Below, in pieces: positions 36,201 to 43,793 of a stretch of DNA of 64,000 bases. A model generated the notes under the pieces. That model was given only the letters and a program-made list of their open reading frames with translations, ran no database searches and was not told the DNA's origin. This DNA is from JABFXC01 sp045804265. GTDB lineage: Bacteria > Gemmatimonadota > Gemmatimonadetes > Gemmatimonadales > Gemmatimonadaceae. Numbering within the stretch: position 1 is the stretch's first letter; every line of letters begins with the position of its first letter. Both the position numbers and the translations under genes were made by a program. The stretch spans positions 5,395 through 69,394 of the forward strand of contig JBJMNK010000034.1 in the NCBI GenBank assembly GCA_045804265.1. The letters are read 5' to 3'.

Positions 36201-37186
36201 ACGAGCCGACCGAGGAGCGCCGCCGCGCGGTCGAGAGCATCAACCATGAAGCGCGCCGCGCGTCGAAGATCGTCCGCAACCTGCTGACCTTCGCCCGCCG
36301 CCACCAGCCCGAGCGCCAGGCGACCGACATCAACCGCATCGTCACCGACACGGTGGAGCTGCGCAACTACGCGCTCCGCGTCGCGCGCATCGACCTCGTG
36401 CTCAACCTCGACCAGTCGCTGCCGCCGACGTGGGCCGACCCGTTCCAGCTGCAGCAGGTCGTGCTCAACCTCCTCACCAACGCCGAGCAGGCGATGGAAG
36501 AATGGAGCGGGCCTCGCACGATCTGCTTCGAGACGCTGATGCGCGACGACACGCTCGTGCTGCGCGTCGTCGACAGTGGTCCCGGCATCGACGAGCGGTC
36601 GATGGACAAGATCTTCACGCCGTTCTACACGACGAAGGCGGTCGGCAAGGGGACGGGGCTCGGGCTCTCGATCTCGGATGGCATCATCCGCGAGCACGGC
36701 GGACGTATCCTCGCCGAGTCGGTGCCCGGTGCCGGCGCGACGTTCACGGTCGAGCTGCCGCGGATCGCGCCGCCATCGGCGGACGACGGTGCCGCCGAGG
36801 GCGCGCCGGCCGACAGCACGCGCAAGTGGCGCATCCTCATCGCCGACGACGAGAGCTCGGTGCGCGAGGCGCTGCAGCTCTTCCTGCGATCGTTAGGCCA
36901 CAAGGTGGACGTCGCGAGCTCGGGGCTGGAAGCGATCGCCCGACTCGAGGCGCACCAGTACGACGCGATCCTCCTCGACCTGCGCATGCCTGACGTCTCC
37001 GGGATGGCGGTCTACGACAAGCTGCTGCAGCGCGACCCGCAGCTGGCGAAGCGCGTGATCTTCGTGACCGGCGACGTGCACAGCGGCGCGGCCGGTGACT
37101 TCGTGCTCAAGAGCGGGCGTCCGTACATCAGCAAGCCGTTCGTCCTCGAGGACGTGGCTCGACTCATCTCAGCGGCGGCAGCCTGA
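33281..37186 (+). CDS. Large soluble hybrid histidine kinase (GAF x3, PAS x3, HisKA, HATPase, receiver)
   Basis: A 1301-residue protein without membrane helices. Three GAF-like domains lie at about 60-220, 235-400 and 405-565. Three PAS domains lie at about 575-690, 695-810 and 815-935, each ending in a RDVT/RDIT-type motif. The HisKA domain has the phosphoacceptor His in SGVAHELNNPLAG, followed by HATPase (DSGPGIDE, GTGLGLSISDGI) and a C-terminal receiver with Asp in AILLDLRMPD. The layout suggests integration of several cytoplasmic signals. Its stop overlaps the start of the NtrC-like regulator (TGATGG), so the two form one system. The four in-frame TTA codons are all in octamers. Confidence 0.93.
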   Translation: MTDIPPSGGSSSAPPARPTAPLVAPVGPDGTAASARGEPAEAVRELSRDRDHLFLLHEALVEAEQQTTLEARLDVIVNAIRKIGFGRVVITLRNENLDQTKLVSVGLTPEDTRELRDRPAPGVVWKRRLQSLERFRVSQSYYLDASDEWIAREFHGGLSSRLEPSVDPQWNPRDALLVPLKGSDGRIIATLVLDDPTDRHRPTLARIRTVELFGQQVAYMIEQAELVEIARRRADRLARLHEVGVMLARSLDENDIVEELARQIGRVVNCDGIVIASPDVEENFVTTLFRSVRGIRRARNPAPLGHGPIGEVARTGRAVRISDYDPNKNALASADDVVGDGGPARSLLVVPMLVGAKLLGVIAVYASKPDQYGAEDEEVLHTMAAQTATAVINARHYAESQREQRAGEAVADVARAVGESLRLHQVLPLILRHATALLRSEGACIALRTGTGTDLDVVEASGIAKNILGMRIPLAGSLSGRAMEQGKTLISNDLTVDPTGYRPSIEAAKMQKIIIAPLNTKRGTLGVLEVINRENDFTDADARVLHRLAEQVAVAVVNARLFEEVTLLGERHRRVVETANDAIVITDLDRRIAFANPAAEALFGRGGDLLGVHVADTVAPEMRDEVGAHERAGFAGEPQRYDSVVLRPGGERRYVAVSTAPLREGEKITGTVASLRDVTAERRARDAMSQSEARYRHLVESASDAIYTLDVRGAITSANEATCLLSGRKSEELLGRSILPLVREEDVDEVRHNFRLALSGESRRYDAHIVTPAGEERLVSVTNTPIRHGGAVLGVLGVARDITADRARAEALERSEARYERLVESAADSIFTLDRDFRFTAVNRALEQSTGRDRATLIGHSVLELCDQRDCAIMEEVLRQTLAGERPRVEVRLIGADGEPRPASLIAAPILERGEVVGALGIVRDVTDEKRLVEQLLQQEKLAAIGQLVSGVAHELNNPLAGLLAFSQLLMSQDEPTEERRRAVESINHEARRASKIVRNLLTFARRHQPERQATDINRIVTDTVELRNYALRVARIDLVLNLDQSLPPTWADPFQLQQVVLNLLTNAEQAMEEWSGPRTICFETLMRDDTLVLRVVDSGPGIDERSMDKIFTPFYTTKAVGKGTGLGLSISDGIIREHGGRILAESVPGAGATFTVELPRIAPPSADDGAAEGAPADSTRKWRILIADDESSVREALQLFLRSLGHKVDVASSGLEAIARLEAHQYDAILLDLRMPDVSGMAVYDKLLQRDPQLAKRVIFVTGDVHSGAAGDFVLKSGRPYISKPFVLEDVARLISAAAA

Positions 37187-38535
37187 TGGCGATCATCCTC
37201 ATCATCGACGACGAGCCGGACATCACGTCCACGTTCGTGCGCTTCTTCGAGCGCGCACGGCACGAGGTCGCCGTCGCCCACACCGCGGCCGAAGGGCTCG
37301 AGGCATTCCGCCGCGCGCGCCCGGACCTCGTGCTGCTCGACCTGCACCTGCCTGACGCGTCGGGACTCGACGTGCTCGCCGAGCTGCAGCGCGAGGAAGC
37401 GGTGGTCATCATGATCACCGGGCAGGGCGACATCGAGGTCGCGGTCGAGTCGATGCGCGCCGGCGCCGAGAACTTCCTCCCGAAGCCGGTCGAGCTGGCC
37501 CACCTCGGTGCCGCCGCGGATCGCGCGCTGGAGAAGGCGAAGCTGCGCGAGATGAACCGCTTCCTCACCTCTCGTCGCGGCGACGCTCGCGCCGGTGGCG
37601 CGGTGCTCGGCGTCTCGCCGGCGATGACCGACGTCGCCAGCCAGATCGGCCTCCTCGCGCGCAGCGACAAGACGACCGCCCTGCTGCTCGGCGAGAGCGG
37701 GACGGGGAAGGGACGCGTGGCCGAGCTGATCCACGACCAGAGCCCGCGCGCGGGGAAGCCGTTCGTCGAGGTGAACTGCGCCAGCCTGACGGCGGCGATG
37801 CTCGACTCGGAGCTGTTCGGCCACGAGAAGGAAGCGTTAGGCGACGCCCGCGAGCGGCGGATCGGGCTGGTCGAGATCGCCAACGGCGGCTCGCTCTTCC
37901 TCGACGAGATCGCCGACCTCGACGCGACGCTGCAGCCCAAGCTGCTGCGCGTTCTCGAGGGAAAGAGCTTTCGCCGGCTGGGCGGAACAGATGAAGTGCG
38001 CGTCGAGGTGCGACTGATCGCGGCGACGAGCAAGGACCTCGTCAACGAAGTGACCGCGGGGCGGTTCCGTGAGGATCTGTACTATCGGTTGAGCGTGATG
38101 CCGATCACCCTGCCGCCGCTGCGGGCGCGGGCGCGCGAGGACCTGGTGCAGCTCATCGGCGCGGTGCTGGACGAGCTGCGTCCGCAGCTGGGAGAGGCAC
38201 CCGATGGGATCGCCGACGCCGCGCTCGAGCGCTTGCTGAAATACGCCTGGCCAGGCAACATTCGCGAGCTGCGAAACGTGCTCGAGCGGGCGATGATCAT
38301 GGGGCGCGGTGCGCCGGAGATCGTTCCGATGCATCTTCCTTCCGAAGTGCGCGACGCGAGCGGTGCGTACGTCGAGCACTACACGCCGAAGTCGCTCGAG
38401 GAAGTGGAGCGGGTGCACATGGAGCGCACGCTCCGCGCGCACAGCGGCAACCGGACGCGGGCGGCGCGCGAGCTCGGCATCTCGCGCGCGACACTGATCA
38501 AAAAGATCAAGGACTACAACTTGGACGGTCGATGA
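37186..38535 (+). CDS. NtrC-family response regulator lacking the GAFTGA motif
   Basis: A 449-residue protein. Receiver domain at 1-120 (DDEPD, Asp in VLLDLHLPD). AAA+ domain at about 140-370 with Walker A GESGTGKG, Walker B GGSLFLDEIADL and FREDLYYRLSVMPI. Fis-type helix-turn-helix at the C-terminus (GNRTRAARELGISRATLIKKI). The sigma-54 contact loop, normally GAFTGA after ELFGHEK, reads EALGDA with unchanged length, so it probably cannot activate sigma-54 polymerase and may work as a repressor or sigma-70 regulator. An octamer (37835-37842) encodes exactly this replaced segment. It overlaps the kinase gene before it and the mini-protein gene after it. Confidence 0.93.
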   Translation: MAIILIIDDEPDITSTFVRFFERARHEVAVAHTAAEGLEAFRRARPDLVLLDLHLPDASGLDVLAELQREEAVVIMITGQGDIEVAVESMRAGAENFLPKPVELAHLGAAADRALEKAKLREMNRFLTSRRGDARAGGAVLGVSPAMTDVASQIGLLARSDKTTALLLGESGTGKGRVAELIHDQSPRAGKPFVEVNCASLTAAMLDSELFGHEKEALGDARERRIGLVEIANGGSLFLDEIADLDATLQPKLLRVLEGKSFRRLGGTDEVRVEVRLIAATSKDLVNEVTAGRFREDLYYRLSVMPITLPPLRARAREDLVQLIGAVLDELRPQLGEAPDGIADAALERLLKYAWPGNIRELRNVLERAMIMGRGAPEIVPMHLPSEVRDASGAYVEHYTPKSLEEVERVHMERTLRAHSGNRTRAARELGISRATLIKKIKDYNLDGR

Positions 38536-38723
38536 CCGAGCTCAAGGAACGCGACATGATGGTGTGCCGGGCGTGCGGGAAGGAGGAGCGCGCGTCCGAG
38601 GGATACCCGTGCGTGGACTGCGGGACGTTCATCTGCATGATCTGCAACTTCCGCGGCGTCTCGCTGTGCAAGGTCTGCCAGGAGCTGCGTGACGAGCAGG
38701 CCGGGGAGGCGGGGCGCAAGTGA
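38532..38723 (+). CDS. Small zinc-binding protein with four CxxC pairs
   Basis: A 63-residue protein with CRAC at 12-15, CVDC at 27-30, CMIC at 35-38 and CKVC at 46-49. The eight cysteines should bind two zinc ions, like a double zinc ribbon or B-box-like fold. There is no further domain and no membrane segment. The ATG overlaps the stop of the regulator gene (ATGA) and its own stop overlaps the next start (GTGA). This suggests a protein-protein partner in the two-component operon, but the function is unknown. Confidence 0.75.
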   Translation: MTELKERDMMVCRACGKEERASEGYPCVDCGTFICMICNFRGVSLCKVCQELRDEQAGEAGRK

Positions 38724-39748
38724 CTTCTCCGCACGGCTCGATCCGGATCGACACCAGCCCCGCGTTCGCATCGTTAGGCATCGCCGTCGGCCACGCGACC
38801 GACGAAGACGGCGCGACGGGATGCACCGTCGTCCGTCCGCTCGAAGGGGCGATGCGCGGTGCCGCCGCCGTCGTCGGCCGCGCGACCGGGACGCGCGACC
38901 TGCTGCCGCTCACCACTCACCACCTCGTGGACCGGGTGGACGCGATCTTCCTCACCGGTGGCTCGGCCTATGGGCTCGACGCCGCCGCCGGGGTGATGCA
39001 GTGGATGGAAGAGCACGGCCGCGGCTACAACGTCGGCGCCGGCGTGGTGCCGATCGTCCCGGCCGCCGTGATCTTTGACCTCGCGCCGCTCGGTCGCTTC
39101 GACTCGCGGCCGACGGCGCGAATGGCGTGGGAGGCGTGCGAGGTCGCGCGCGCCGACCAGATCGAGGAAGGGAGCGTCGGCGCCGGGACCGGCGCGACCG
39201 TCGGCAAGGCAGCCGGCCCCGGGTGCGCGATGAAGGGCGGCTTCGGGGCGGCGACCGCGCGCTCCGGCCACCTCGTCGCCGGCGCGGTCGCGGTCGTCAA
39301 TGCGTTAGGCGACGTCCGCGATTCGCGCGGCCGCATCATCGCCGGCACGCGCCAGGAAGGCGGCGGCTGGGCCGACTCGGTGGTGCTCCTCGCCGGCGGC
39401 GGCCAGCGTTCGTTCGCCGCCGAGTCGCCGGCACCGGTGAACACGACGCTCGCCGTGGTCGCGGTCAGCGCCGCGTTCTCGCGCGCCGACCTCGGCGCCG
39501 TCGCCGAAGCGGCGACCGCTGCGCTGTACAAGCGCGTGACCCCCTCCGGCACGGCCTTCGACGGCGACATCGTCTTCGCGCTCGCCCCGCTCGAGGGCGA
39601 GCGGGGGGACCCGGTCGCCGCGGGCGTGCTTGCCACCGCCGCGCTCGAGGAAGCGATCGAGCGTGCGGTGCGCCTCGCCCGTGGTCGCGATGGAGTCCCC
39701 GGGCTCGCCGACGAGGGTGACCCGTTCGCCGGGGCGCACACCCGATGA
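38720..39748 (+). CDS. P1 family (DmpA/S58-like) aminopeptidase
   Basis: A 342-residue protein. The family pattern is GIAVGHATDEDGATGCTVV at the N-terminus, FLTGGSAYGLDAAAGVMQWMEE, VPIVPAAVIFDL and, near residue 240, VNTTLAVVAV. In that motif a Thr or Ser is the autocatalytic N-terminal nucleophile of the beta chain. Family members release N-terminal amino acids from D- or L-peptides or beta-amino acids. The start is GTG (38720), overlapping the preceding stop. The stop overlaps the ATG of the NlpC/P60 gene, so this peptidase and the cell-wall peptidase are probably made together. Confidence 0.88.
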   Translation: MTSPHGSIRIDTSPAFASLGIAVGHATDEDGATGCTVVRPLEGAMRGAAAVVGRATGTRDLLPLTTHHLVDRVDAIFLTGGSAYGLDAAAGVMQWMEEHGRGYNVGAGVVPIVPAAVIFDLAPLGRFDSRPTARMAWEACEVARADQIEEGSVGAGTGATVGKAAGPGCAMKGGFGAATARSGHLVAGAVAVVNALGDVRDSRGRIIAGTRQEGGGWADSVVLLAGGGQRSFAAESPAPVNTTLAVVAVSAAFSRADLGAVAEAATAALYKRVTPSGTAFDGDIVFALAPLEGERGDPVAAGVLATAALEEAIERAVRLARGRDGVPGLADEGDPFAGAHTR

Positions 39749-40545
39749 CCAAGCAGGTCGTCGTGATCGGCTCCTACGCGCCGATGCACGCCGAGCCGAA
39801 GGTGTCGAGCCCCCAGCTCTCCCAGGCGTTAGGCGGCCACGCTCTCGCCGTGCTCGAGTCGCAGGGCGACTGGCACCAGGTGCGTGGCGACGATGGCTAC
39901 AGCGGCTGGATCCACGCCGGCTACCTCGCGCCCGTCGCGCCCGACGTCGCTCCGCTCGCGCCGCATGCCCCGCTCACGACATCGCGCGCCGAACGCCTGA
40001 CGTCGTTAGGCTGCATCGTCCGCAACGCCGGCGAGCGGAGGCGCGTGCTCCCGCCGGCCGCGCTGCTGCTTCCCGAGGACACCGTCGAGAGCGGACGCGC
40101 GCTCGCGGCCGATGCGTTGCGCGGCGAGTACCCATCCGACCCCGCCGCCGCAGCGCGCACGGCGACCTCGATCTTCGAAGGGACGCCCTACCTCTGGGGC
40201 GGGACGACGCCATGGGGCGCCGATTGCTCCGGGCTCGTGCAGACCACCTTCCGCCTGCACGGCCTCGTCCTCCCGCGCGACGCCTGGCAGCAGGCCGCCG
40301 TCGGCGACGACGCCGGGACCGACCCGCTCGCGCTCCGCGCCGGCGACCTCCTCTTCTTCTCCGACCGCGACGACCGCCGCATCACCCACGTCGGCATCGC
40401 CACCGGCGACCGGGGGATGGTCCACGCCGCGTTAGGCAGGGGCGGCTTCGCCGTCGAGCGCCTCGACGACACCGACGACCTCTACGTCGAGAAGCTCCGC
40501 GCCCGCTTCACCGGCGCGCGGCGCGTGAAGTTCGGCGGCGCCTAA
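39745..40545 (+). CDS. NlpC/P60 peptidase with SH3-like domains
   Basis: A 266-residue protein. SH3-like bacterial domains cover about 5-65 and 80-130. The C40 peptidase domain covers 135-255, with catalytic Cys161 (WGADCSGLVQ) and His215 (ITHVGI). The architecture matches gamma-D-glutamyl-L-diamino acid endopeptidases of the YkfC type, which process peptidoglycan peptides. No signal peptide is visible, so it may act in the cytoplasm on recycled peptides, consistent with coupling to a P1 aminopeptidase. The stop TAA is inside an octamer copy (40540-40547). The run of four overlapped genes ends here. Confidence 0.9.
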   Translation: MTKQVVVIGSYAPMHAEPKVSSPQLSQALGGHALAVLESQGDWHQVRGDDGYSGWIHAGYLAPVAPDVAPLAPHAPLTTSRAERLTSLGCIVRNAGERRRVLPPAALLLPEDTVESGRALAADALRGEYPSDPAAAARTATSIFEGTPYLWGGTTPWGADCSGLVQTTFRLHGLVLPRDAWQQAAVGDDAGTDPLALRAGDLLFFSDRDDRRITHVGIATGDRGMVHAALGRGGFAVERLDDTDDLYVEKLRARFTGARRVKFGGA

Positions 40546-40558
40546 CGGTTCTGCCCCG

Positions 40559-40993
40559 TCAGCTCACCAGCGGGCCACCGGGAATCATCGGGCCGGCGGG
40601 CGGCGCGGCGGAACGGACCTGGAGCGGGACGTTCGCCATCTCGACGTTGCCGATCGTGATGATGAGCGCGAAGGTCCCAGGGCGGTCGAGCGGGAGGTCG
40701 AGCGCGGCGATGAAGGGAAGATCCATCTGCTCGATCCCCACCGGCGGCGCCTCGATGCGCAGCTCGCCATTGCTCGTCCAGATCGTCTCGCCCGACGGCG
40801 AGCGCCAGGCCAGGGTCATGACGTGAGTGCCGGCATCGCCGCGGCTGCCGACGATGCGAGCGACGAGGTGGGCGCGAGGATGCAGGGTCGGGAGCGAGCC
40901 AACCTGCACGGCGTCAAAAACGCCGAGCACGTTGAGTTTTCCTTCCTGGGAGAGATTGGCAGCATCGGCGAAAAGAGCAAAGGCAATGCGCAT
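40559..40993 (-). CDS. Conserved protein of unknown function (DUF6941-like)
   Basis: A 144-residue protein. The N-terminus (ALFADAANLSQEGKLNVLGVF) resembles a family of bacterial proteins of unknown function that I recall as DUF6941. The rest is rich in beta-strand patterns (HVMTLAWRSPSGETIW, TFALIITIGNVEMANVPLQV) and suggests a beta-sandwich. No signal peptide and no catalytic motif. It is convergent with the NlpC/P60 gene, 13 bp apart, and shares the octamer between them as a downstream element. Confidence 0.65.
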   Translation of the reverse strand: MRIAFALFADAANLSQEGKLNVLGVFDAVQVGSLPTLHPRAHLVARIVGSRGDAGTHVMTLAWRSPSGETIWTSNGELRIEAPPVGIEQMDLPFIAALDLPLDRPGTFALIITIGNVEMANVPLQVRSAAPPAGPMIPGGPLVS

Positions 40994-41007
40994 GCTGGAA
41001 ACTACGA

Positions 41008-42047
41008 GAAGGGACGAGGGGGGACGAGGGATGAGGAAGGCGCGGCGGCCTAAGGCCGCACGCTGACGAGGAACGTGGGACGTGGGGGAGTTGCAACGGG
41101 GGACATGGAACGAGGAAGTGGCGCCATTGCTCCTTGTTCCGCGTTACAAGGGAGGAGGAAGTACGAGGGACGATGCACGGAGGAAATCAGGGACACCTCC
41201 TCGTTCCGCACTACGAGGGGCGGGTGACAAGGGAAACCCGCTGCGGCGAGAACATCGCGGCGGAACGGCGTACCGAGGACGGCGGCCGCGAATGCCGGAA
41301 ACTTGGGAAAGCTCTACCGGCTCCCGGCGTTCCAACCAGTTCCACTCCGCTCATTCCTGATCATCGTCAGCAGCAGCCGCCGCACCGACGTTAGGCGGGC
41401 GATGCGTTCGTCGAAGATCGCGGGAAGCGCGCGCCGTGCGCTCTGGTACCAGGCTTCCGTTTCCGCCGCCGATCCCAGCGCGTACTCGTAATAGCGAATT
41501 CGATCGCGTGCCGACCGCCGGCTGTAGCCTTCGGCGATGTTCGCGCCGATCGAGCCCGCGGACCTCAAGAGCTGCGCTGCGATCTCGACCAGCAACGGCT
41601 CCTTCCGCATCGCGGACGCATCGTCCCACGCGTGCTCCGTCACCGCAACAGCGAGCCCGTATGCCGACACGCGAGCCAACCCACTTCGTTCGCCCGCCGT
41701 CTCGCCGGCCGCGACAGGCGCCCCGTCTGGCTTCGAGGTCATGCGCCATCCTAACGCGCCCGCCGTCACGACCCTCATCCAATGTTCGCGGTTACCATCC
41801 CCCGCGTTCGTCCTTCGTCCGTCCTTCCTCGTCACACGAGGCCAGCGAAACAGCGGAGCACGCACGCCACTCGCTCATTTCTCGCCCCTCGTTCCCCCCT
41901 CGTCCCTCGTAACGCGGACGACGGAACAAGGGCGCCATTCCCTCATTCCATGTCCCCCGTTGCTACTCCCCCACGTCCCACGTTCCTTGTCCCGCTCGTC
42001 GCGTGAGGCGACGGCGGATTCCTCATCCCTCGTCTCCCCCCTTGTCA
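41008..42047. mobile_element. Inverted-repeat element enclosing a four-helix-bundle gene
   Basis: Left arm (about 41008-41165) and right arm (about 41895-42047) are long inverted repeats. A block of about 85 bp (left 41068-41153, right 41903-41988) is nearly identical, including GAACGTGGGACGTGGGGGAG. An outer block with GACGAGGGATGAGGAA is also shared. Between the arms lies a single minus-strand gene of the 23S rRNA intervening-sequence protein family. There is no transposase. The architecture (long stem plus S23-type gene) matches rRNA intervening sequences, but the insertion is intergenic. The rest of the interior carries shorter G-rich or C-rich repeats and no other gene. Confidence 0.75.
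41314..41742 (-). CDS. Four helix bundle protein (23S rRNA intervening-sequence protein family)
   Basis: A 142-residue protein. The core LLRSAGSIGANIAEGYSRRS followed by RYYEYALGSAAETEAWY is the signature of the TIGR02436/PF05635 four-helix family. Members are encoded in 23S rRNA intervening sequences and in many free-standing loci, and form pentameric helical bundles related to Avd of diversity-generating retroelements. The exact function is unknown. The ATG at 41740-41742 has AGGA at six bases spacing; another ATG at 41776-41778 is possible. The gene sits alone inside long inverted repeats. One octamer (41389-41396) is antisense and here codes Leu-Thr. Confidence 0.88.
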   Translation of the reverse strand: MTSKPDGAPVAAGETAGERSGLARVSAYGLAVAVTEHAWDDASAMRKEPLLVEIAAQLLRSAGSIGANIAEGYSRRSARDRIRYYEYALGSAAETEAWYQSARRALPAIFDERIARLTSVRRLLLTMIRNERSGTGWNAGSR

Positions 42048-42099
42048 CTCGTCGCCACCCATCACTCGTCCCTCATCGCCCTCCGCTATCTTCAAACGA

Positions 42100-43032
42100 A
42101 TGACGACGACGAGCATTGACCCCGGAACAGTTCCCTCCTCTTTCTCTCCTCCCCCCCCAAAGACTTTCACCGCGACTGACGCTCTGCTCCTCCTCATGGC
42201 GCTCATCTGGGGCGTCAACTTCATCGTCGTAAAGCTCGGCACCGATCTTCTCCATCCCCTCGCCTTCAACGGCGCCCGCGTCGCCATCGCCGCCGTCGCG
42301 CTGCTCCTCGTCGTCGTTGTCTCTCGTCGCCCCTGGCCCGCCCGCCGCGACACGCTCGCGCTCCTCGCGCTCGGTGTCCTCGGCAACGGCCTGTATCAGT
42401 GGTTCTTCATCGAGGGCATCGCCCGCACCCGCGCCGGCGACGCGGCGCTCGTATTGGCCGCATCGCCCGCCCTCATGGCGATCATCGGCCGGATGCTCGG
42501 CGTCGAACGGGTGAATGCGCGCAAGGTGCTCGGCATCGCTGCCTCGCTCGCCGGGATGGCGCTCGTCGTCTTCGGTACCGCGAGCGCCGACGACGGCGCG
42601 GCGGGCACCACGCTCACCGGCAACATGCTCGTCCTTGCGTCGTGCCTCTGTTGGGCGACGTACACGGTGCTGCTCAAGCCCTACACCGAGCGCGTTCCCG
42701 GCGTCACGCTCTCGGCGGTGACCATGGTCGGCGGCGCCGTACCGCTCGTCGCGGTGGCGATGCCGCACATCGCCGCGACGTCGTGGACGTCGCTCCCACC
42801 CGCGGCGTGGGGCGCGCTCTCCTACAGCGGGCTGCTCGCGCTCTTCGTCGCCTATCTCTTCTGGTACCGCGGCGTGCGCGTGCTCGGGCCGACGCGGAGC
42901 GCGATGTACGGCAACCTCCAGCCTGTCGTCGCGCTCGTCGTCGCCTGGATAGCGTTAGGCGAGCAGCCCACCATCATCCAGCTGCTCGGCGCGGCGGCCA
43001 TCATGATCGGGCTCGTGCTGACTCGCACATGA
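42100..43032 (+). CDS. EamA-family (DMT superfamily) transporter
   Basis: A 310-residue protein with ten hydrophobic helices in two EamA repeats (about 25-150 and 165-308). Typical motifs are ALIWGVNFIVVKLG in the first helix and YGNLQPVVALVVAWIALGE in the ninth. Members export metabolites or amino acids; the substrate is unknown. It is the first gene of a five-gene group in which each start overlaps the preceding stop. The gene begins 50 bp after the inverted-repeat element, so its promoter may lie in the element's right arm. Confidence 0.9.
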   Translation: MTTTSIDPGTVPSSFSPPPPKTFTATDALLLLMALIWGVNFIVVKLGTDLLHPLAFNGARVAIAAVALLLVVVVSRRPWPARRDTLALLALGVLGNGLYQWFFIEGIARTRAGDAALVLAASPALMAIIGRMLGVERVNARKVLGIAASLAGMALVVFGTASADDGAAGTTLTGNMLVLASCLCWATYTVLLKPYTERVPGVTLSAVTMVGGAVPLVAVAMPHIAATSWTSLPPAAWGALSYSGLLALFVAYLFWYRGVRVLGPTRSAMYGNLQPVVALVVAWIALGEQPTIIQLLGAAAIMIGLVLTRT

Positions 43033-43793
43033 CACCGCCTGATGCTGCGACCATCGTCCTCTTCGACATCGACGGCACGCTGCTCTGGAGCGATGGCGCG
43101 GGACGACGCGCGATCCAGGCCGCGCTCGTCGAGGTGTTCGGCGGGATCGGGCCGGCCGATCATCGCTTCGATGGGAAGACCGATCGGCAGATCGTGCGCG
43201 AGCTGATGACGGTCGAGGGTCACGATCGCGACGTCATCGACGAGCGGATGGATCGCGTCCTCGATCGCTATGTCGCCGAGCTGCACTCGGCGCTGCGCGA
43301 TCCCGCCCATCCGCCGCAGCGGTTGCCCGGCGTCGCCGAGCTGCTCGACGCGCTCGAGGCGCGCAGCGACGTCGTGCTCGGGCTGCTCACCGGCAACGTC
43401 GCACCCGGCGCTGACGCGAAGCTGCGCGCGGTCGGGATCGACCCGACGCGCTTCCGCGTCAGCGCGTTCGGCTCGGATCACGAGCATCGTCCCGAGCTCC
43501 CGGCGATCGCGCGCGCGCGCGCCGAGTCGCTGCTCGGCTATCCGGTCGGCGGCGAGCGGTTCGTCGTCGTCGGTGACACGCCGGCCGACATGACCTGTGG
43601 CCGCGGGATCGGCGCGCGCGCGATCGGCGTCGCGACTGGCCGCTACGCGGTGCGCGAGCTACTGTCGCACGGTGCCGATGCCGCATTCCCCGACCTCACC
43701 GACACCAGCGCCGTCGTCGCCGCAATCGTTGCCGCGTCGAGCGCTGCATCGCGCGGTGCGTCGCGCAATCGCGCCCCGGTGAGCGAGCGGTGA
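43029..43793 (+). CDS. HAD-superfamily hydrolase (phosphoglycolate phosphatase-like)
   Basis: A 254-residue protein. Motif I is LFDIDGTLLW with nucleophile Asp at about 13 and general acid Asp at 15. Motif II is the Thr in LGLLTGN, and the acidic motif IV is VVGDTPADM. The helical cap between motifs I and II is of the C1 type. It dephosphorylates a small metabolite; glycolate phosphate would fit the glycolate oxidase in this genome, but there is no direct evidence. The ATG overlaps the transporter stop (ATGA). Confidence 0.88.
   Translation: MTPPDAATIVLFDIDGTLLWSDGAGRRAIQAALVEVFGGIGPADHRFDGKTDRQIVRELMTVEGHDRDVIDERMDRVLDRYVAELHSALRDPAHPPQRLPGVAELLDALEARSDVVLGLLTGNVAPGADAKLRAVGIDPTRFRVSAFGSDHEHRPELPAIARARAESLLGYPVGGERFVVVGDTPADMTCGRGIGARAIGVATGRYAVRELLSHGADAAFPDLTDTSAVVAAIVAASSAASRGASRNRAPVSER

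Noticed and set aside
41436..42103. Plus-strand frames opposite the four-helix-bundle gene
   Set aside because: Ser/Pro/Arg-rich translation of the right inverted arm and the antisense of a well-supported gene.
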